DNA of 10,298 bases from Phycisphaerales bacterium (lineage in GTDB: Bacteria > Planctomycetota > Phycisphaerae > Phycisphaerales > SM1A02). Where the stretch lies: positions 1 to 10,298 of the forward strand of contig DOVP01000180.1 of NCBI GenBank assembly GCA_003520025.1, written 5' to 3'. Position numbers and translations under genes: made by a program. The notes beneath the pieces are model-generated. The model did not search any database. It had not been told where the DNA came from and saw nothing but the letters and a program-made list of their open reading frames with translations. Each line of letters opens with the position of its first letter. Within the stretch, counting starts at the first letter, position 1. Shown here in pieces: positions 6,748-10,298 of the stretch.

Positions 6748-7068
6748 GTTGCGCCTCGACGGCCTCGTCGAGATAACGCACAACGCTGCGGGCCTGTCGA
6801 TCGGCAATATCGCCTCGATGGGCGTACCGCAGGCCGTGATGCTTCCGCACTGCCAGCCCGAACTCGACATCCTGTTGTTGCTCGGCTTTGGGAGTGACGA
6901 CGAAAACGTACCGGAGCGGCCACGCCGCAAAGACACCAACCTGCGTGGAATCGGGCTCGGCGTATCCATTTCATGCCTAATCGGCAAACAAATCTGTCTC
7001 AACCCCGTACAAGAGGTCAAGTGGCCCCCTTTGGTTCCCGAATCAAAGGGAGTGGATCAGCCCAACAC
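6748..7068. other. Stretch without a confident gene; competing open frames
   Basis: Two frames are open here. On the plus strand a frame runs to the TGA at 7076-7078; the only early start is a TTG at 6749, just after the deaminase stop, and its last 35 codons read as non-coding. On the minus strand a frame of 86 codons runs from 6970 to a TGA at 6710, reading into the deaminase 3' end. Its protein looks globular (AAWPLRYVFVVTP, then DVEFGLAVRKHHGLRYAHRG), but it has no ATG, is preceded in frame by TGA and TAG, and its first GTG comes only about halfway. Rough hand counts of GC by codon position do not separate the two readings. It may be a gene remnant, a frame-shifted gene or plain intergenic DNA. 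I recognise no family in either frame. Confidence 0.35.
7027..7050. terminator. Strong 10-bp stem with CCCG loop (terminator-like hairpin)
   Basis: CCCTTTGGTT-CCCG-AATCAAAGGG pairs over ten bases, with one G-T wobble, around a four-base loop. It lies 32 bases before the small-protein start and 280 bases after the deaminase stop. No T-tract follows on either strand, so it is not a canonical intrinsic terminator. It could end readthrough from the deaminase, form part of the small gene's leader, or mark the end of a repeat. Confidence 0.35.
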
Positions 7069-7073
7069 AGGAG
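7069..7073 (+). promoter_or_regulatory. AGGAG ribosome binding site of the 56-residue protein
   Basis: AGGAG lies 8 bases before the ATG at 7082, ideal spacing. It is the main reason to regard the short frame that follows as a gene. Confidence 0.6.
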
Positions 7074-7081
7074 CCTGAAGC

Positions 7082-7252
7082 ATGTACCTCTTGACCCTTC
7101 ATGATGGCAGACGAGGCCTCTACATGGGTCGAACGAGCGAGAATTGCTTCTTTGTGAAGCTCCACGGCGAGCAATACTGGTGGTGGATCCCATGCGGCAT
7201 GGTGGCCAGAGTCCTTGAACTCCCGGTCCCCGGTTCCAGCAAGGCCGCCTGA
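7082..7252 (+). CDS. Small hypothetical protein, 56 residues
   Basis: A short open frame starting MYLLTLHDGRRGLYMGRTSE and ending in VPGSSKAA before TGA. Residues 22-39 hold most of the hydrophobic and aromatic content (CFFVKLHG then QYWWWIPCG), with three consecutive tryptophans and two cysteines in all (22 and 38). There is no signal peptide and no long membrane helix, so it is probably a small soluble beta-rich protein. The AGGAG SD at proper spacing and the well-formed residue pattern support translation. It is followed after 75 bases by the large amidohydrolase on the same strand, so the two may be co-transcribed. I do not recognise the family. The main alternative is a chance frame, less likely because of the SD. 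Confidence 0.6.
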   Translation: MYLLTLHDGRRGLYMGRTSENCFFVKLHGEQYWWWIPCGMVARVLELPVPGSSKAA

Positions 7253-7311
7253 GAGGGCAAATCGACGGTCGTTTGACAGTAGACTTCTCCGACGAGCCCG
7301 CGAGGCTCCTT

Positions 7312-7318
7312 GGAGGAG
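7312..7318 (+). promoter_or_regulatory. GGAGGAG ribosome binding site of the amidohydrolase
   Basis: GGAGGAG lies 9 bases before the ATG at 7328 and fixes the start of the large secreted protein. A 5-bp hairpin, GAGCC-CGCGA-GGCTC (7294-7308), lies just upstream and does not cover the site. Confidence 0.65.
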
Positions 7319-7327
7319 ACTGTATTC

Positions 7328-10298
7328 ATGCGATGTGTGTTGGTGCTGAGCGGGGCCATGGCCACAGCCACCGTGGCCGGGCCGATCGATGAACCTGCCG
7401 CTCGACCCAACGGGCCATTCGAGCACCACCATCGCTGCCACGCCTTGGTCGGCGCCGATGTGGTGACCGCGCCAGGGGAGCGGACCGAGCAAGCCACCCT
7501 CATCTTGCGGGACGGCCGCATCGAGGCCATTGGTATCGATGTGCCGATCCCCGCCGACGCGAGGCTTTGGCCGATGCACGATCAGGTCATCTATGCCGGA
7601 TTCATCGAACCTGCGAAGTCGATTGATGCCGAACCACCACCAATCGGCCCTGGAAGTCATTGGAACAACCGGATCCACCCACAACTGAATCTCGCAAGCG
7701 GGCCGGGGCTCGATGCTTTGAGCGAAAGCGACGCGAAGTCGCTTCGGAAGGCAGGCTACTGCGTCGCCGCGGTCTATCCCGACAAAGGCATCCTGCGCGG
7801 CACCGGCGCGATTGCGACCATCCCAGAAACAGCGGAATACATGGTGTCCTATGGCCCCACACCCACCATCGCCGCCGCCTTCGACCGTGGCGGGTGGGGC
7901 GGCGGAGCTGGCCCAGGATCACTCATGGGTTCCATTGCTTTGATGCGACAAACCCTCGCTGACGCGGCGTGGTACGCCGATGCGAATACCGTCGCCGAAC
8001 AGAACGGACTCGAACCGCCGAGTCGCCGTGACGATCTTGCTGCGCTTGCTGGCGTTACAGATGGCACCAATGCCCTGCTGCTTCATGTCCGCGACGAGAA
8101 AGAAGCCGTGCGAGCAGGCAACCTGTCCCGAGAACTCGGCTTCAATCTCGCCCTCGTTGGATCGGGCGACGAGTTCAAAGACATTTCCGGGATCGCCTCG
8201 CTCAAGTGCCCCCTCATCGTGCCGGTCAAGTATCCCAAGCGTCCCACGCTCGACTCGATCGACGCCGCCATGCGGGTGCCTCTTCGCGCTCTCCAAGAGT
8301 GGGAGCAGGCTCCCACCAACCTGAGGCGACTCCACCAAGCCGGCGTCAGCACGTGCGTGACGACACGTGCCCTCAAGAAGCCAACCGACCTGCACGAAGC
8401 GCTCCAGAAGGCCGTCAAGGCTGGTCTGGATCCGGATATCGCGCTGTCGCAGATCACGACCGAACCGGCCACGATGCTCGGAATCGGTGATCGGGTCGGC
8501 CGAATCGCCCCAGGCATGGCCGCCCATCTGGTCATCTGCGATGGGGACCTGTTCGAGAAAGACACTGAAATCGTCGAGACCTGGATCTCCGGCCATCGCC
8601 ATGACCACGAACGTGACCCGATGGTCGAACTGGCCGGAAGCGGCACGCTCACCATTGGCGAGGTTCCGGCGGATGCCACCCTCGACACGTCCAAGAAGAA
8701 ACTCACCGTCACACTCGCCGATGACACCAAGGCCAAGGTCAAGAAAGTCTCACTCGCCGGACACCGCCTGACCGCCACTATCGATGGACGGTTGCTTGGT
8801 AATGAACACTGGTTGCGACTTGCCGGTGTCGTGCGAGGCGACCGTGTCATCGGACGCGCCGTTCTGCCAGATGGCAGCAGCCTGCCGATGCAGTTGGTCA
8901 TCAGCGAAGCAGGTTCCATCGATGATGAGAACGAAGACGACACGGCTGATCCACTCGATGAGGCCGACGAAGAGGAAGCCACCACGCTCACAGGATCATG
9001 GGCTGGATCGATTCAACTGGGCTCGGAATTTTCGCCGCCAATCGAAATCGTCATGGAACACGACGAAGAGGACATCTCTGGCACGCTGCTCATGATGGGT
9101 CAGGAAATGCCGCTGGGCAACGGCACACTGGATAAGGAGACTGGATCGATCAGTTTCCATCGCAGCGATCCGACAGAAGGCGCCTACAGCATCACGGGCG
9201 CCATCGATGGCGACACCATCGAAGGGACGGCGAGCGGCCCGATGGGTGAGGCCACATTCACCGTGAGTCGCGAATCAAGCGGCAAGACGGCGGATACGCC
9301 AGAAGAGCCCGAACTGCGATGGACCGACATTCCCGAGCAGATCCCCTACCCGCTAGGCGGGCGTGGGCGTCTGCAACCGGTTCAGCCAGAAGAGATCCGA
9401 TTTGAGCACGCCACACTCTGGACCGCCGGCGCGGCGGGCATCATCGAGGATGGCTGCCTGATCGTCCGAGATGGCCGCATCGCCTACGCCGGCCCGATGA
9501 GCGGCGCTCCGGAATCGACCGAACACGTCATCGATGCCACGGGCCTGCACATCACGCCCGGCCTGATCGACTGTCACAGCCATACCGGCATCGACGGAGG
9601 TGTCAACGAGTTTAATGAGGCCTGCACGGCTGAAGTTGGCATCGGAGATGTCGTCGCTGGCGACGACATGAACTGGTATCGCCAACTCGCTGGTGGGCTA
9701 ACCGGCGCCAACCAGTTGCACGGGTCGGCCAACCCGATTGGTGGCCGCAACAGTGTCGTTAAAATTCGCTGGGGGCAGCCCGCCCGCGGGTTCCCGAACG
9801 CGGCGGCGCCCACTGGCATCAAGTTCGCGCTCGGGGAGAACGTCAAACGCAGCGGCGGCCGATATCCCGATACGCGAATGGGCGTCGAGGCATTCATCCG
9901 AGATCGACTCTCCGAAGCGCAATCATACGCCGCGAGGTGGAATCGTTGGAACGCGATGAGTCCCGAACAGCAGTCCAAGCAGATCCCGCCACGGCGCGAT
10001 TATGAACTGGACACACTGGCTGAGATCCTTGCAGGCGAGCGGCTCATTCACTGTCACTCGTACCGTCAAGACGAAATCCTCGCGCTGCTCCGAACATGCG
10101 AGGAGTTCGGCATCACAATCGGCACGCTGCAGCACATCCTCGAGGGATACAAAGTCGCTGACGATATCGCCGCCCACGGTTGCGGCGCCAGTTCGTTCAG
10201 TGACTGGTGGGCCTACAAGATCGAAGTCATGGATGCGATTCCCTGGAACGGCGCGATCATGCATGATCAGGGCGTCGTCGTGTCATTCAACTCTGATG
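7328..10298 (+). CDS. Secreted two-module amidohydrolase family protein (3' end beyond window)
   Basis: An uninterrupted frame of 990 codons runs to the right edge. Residues 1-18 form a Sec signal peptide, so the protein works in the periplasm or outside. Module 1 (about 35-420) has the amidohydrolase start (ILRDGRIEAIG, 59-69) and the closing composite strand region (ITTEPATMLGIGDRVGRIAP, then AHLVICDGD), but GFIEPAKS replaces the usual G-L-I-D-x-H-x-H, so both histidines are gone. An acidic linker (about 535-553) leads to a beta-rich domain (554-650) built of repeats such as SGTLLMMG and EGTASGPMG. Module 2 (from about 690) keeps PGLIDCHSHTG with His750 and His752, LIHCHSYRQDE with His908 and His910, QHILEGYK with His936, and the catalytic-type Asp at the very end (FNSD, Asp990). 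It therefore looks like an active metal-dependent hydrolase of the imidazolonepropionase-like group fused to an inactive copy. The substrate is unknown. A strong SD precedes it. Confidence 0.87.
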   Translation, partial: MRCVLVLSGAMATATVAGPIDEPAARPNGPFEHHHRCHALVGADVVTAPGERTEQATLILRDGRIEAIGIDVPIPADARLWPMHDQVIYAGFIEPAKSIDAEPPPIGPGSHWNNRIHPQLNLASGPGLDALSESDAKSLRKAGYCVAAVYPDKGILRGTGAIATIPETAEYMVSYGPTPTIAAAFDRGGWGGGAGPGSLMGSIALMRQTLADAAWYADANTVAEQNGLEPPSRRDDLAALAGVTDGTNALLLHVRDEKEAVRAGNLSRELGFNLALVGSGDEFKDISGIASLKCPLIVPVKYPKRPTLDSIDAAMRVPLRALQEWEQAPTNLRRLHQAGVSTCVTTRALKKPTDLHEALQKAVKAGLDPDIALSQITTEPATMLGIGDRVGRIAPGMAAHLVICDGDLFEKDTEIVETWISGHRHDHERDPMVELAGSGTLTIGEVPADATLDTSKKKLTVTLADDTKAKVKKVSLAGHRLTATIDGRLLGNEHWLRLAGVVRGDRVIGRAVLPDGSSLPMQLVISEAGSIDDENEDDTADPLDEADEEEATTLTGSWAGSIQLGSEFSPPIEIVMEHDEEDISGTLLMMGQEMPLGNGTLDKETGSISFHRSDPTEGAYSITGAIDGDTIEGTASGPMGEATFTVSRESSGKTADTPEEPELRWTDIPEQIPYPLGGRGRLQPVQPEEIRFEHATLWTAGAAGIIEDGCLIVRDGRIAYAGPMSGAPESTEHVIDATGLHITPGLIDCHSHTGIDGGVNEFNEACTAEVGIGDVVAGDDMNWYRQLAGGLTGANQLHGSANPIGGRNSVVKIRWGQPARGFPNAAAPTGIKFALGENVKRSGGRYPDTRMGVEAFIRDRLSEAQSYAARWNRWNAMSPEQQSKQIPPRRDYELDTLAEILAGERLIHCHSYRQDEILALLRTCEEFGITIGTLQHILEGYKVADDIAAHGCGASSFSDWWAYKIEVMDAIPWNGAIMHDQGVVVSFNSD

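Noticed and set aside
7273..7278. TTGACA, a perfect -35 box before the amidohydrolase
   Set aside because: No -10-like sequence lies 15-19 bases downstream; that interval is GC-rich, so a sigma-70 promoter is not supported.
7043..7684. 213-codon minus-strand frame across the small gene and amidohydrolase start
   Set aside because: Opposes two frames with good SD sequences; no domain or protein-like pattern in its translation.
8083..8991. 302-codon Ser-rich minus-strand frame
   Set aside because: The poly-Ser start is the antisense reading of the acidic Asp/Glu linker of the amidohydrolase; the plus-strand frame is continuous and has family motifs.
1..10298. Mobile element, CRISPR array, tRNA/rRNA or defence system
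   Set aside because: I saw no transposase or integrase motifs, terminal inverted repeats, regularly spaced repeats, tRNA-like cloverleaf or known defence genes on either strand.

Overview
The window looks like a compact, GC-rich bacterial chromosome segment, most likely from the Planctomycetota (possibly a Phycisphaerae-like lineage). The reasons are a sigma-70/ECF factor carrying an N-terminal FHA domain, a roughly 1000-residue secreted two-module amidohydrolase, and start codons of which several have no visible Shine-Dalgarno (SD) sequence. All seven genes whose 3' end is inside the window stop with TGA. The taxonomic call is an inference from gene content, because no rRNA or marker gene is present.

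Layout, left to right. A secreted protein of unknown function starts at 144 and runs leftward out of the window. Facing away from it is an exported endonuclease/exonuclease/phosphatase (EEP) family protein (370-1854, +). Its 3' end overlaps, tail to tail, a TauE/SafE-type anion permease (1838-2665, -). That permease is divergent from an EamA/DMT exporter (about 2774-3682, +). A convergent gap with a hairpin (3719-3738) separates the exporter from a minus-strand pair: a PutP-type sodium/solute symporter (4738-6231) followed, with a 4-base ATGA overlap, by the FHA-ECF sigma factor (3740-4741). Divergent from the symporter, 48 bases away, is a dCMP deaminase (6280-6747, +). Next comes about 330 bases without a confident gene, holding one strong 10-bp hairpin and conflicting open frames. 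It is followed by a 56-residue small protein with a good SD (7082-7252, +). Last is a large secreted amidohydrolase (7328 to the right edge, +) with a degenerate first module, a central beta-rich domain and a second module that keeps its metal-ligand histidines.

How the genes fit together. Most of this is a mixed neighbourhood of envelope, transport and housekeeping genes and not one pathway. The one clear functional unit is the symporter and sigma-factor pair, whose ATGA junction suggests one transcript and coupled translation. The FHA domain suggests that the sigma factor may be controlled by Ser/Thr phosphorylation, of itself or of a partner, instead of by an adjacent anti-sigma factor; no anti-sigma gene is seen in the window. 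I see no CRISPR array, tRNA, rRNA, insertion sequence, phage gene or defence island here. The most unusual items are the FHA-sigma fusion and its coupling to a transporter, the half-dead double amidohydrolase, and the unannotated small protein in front of it.
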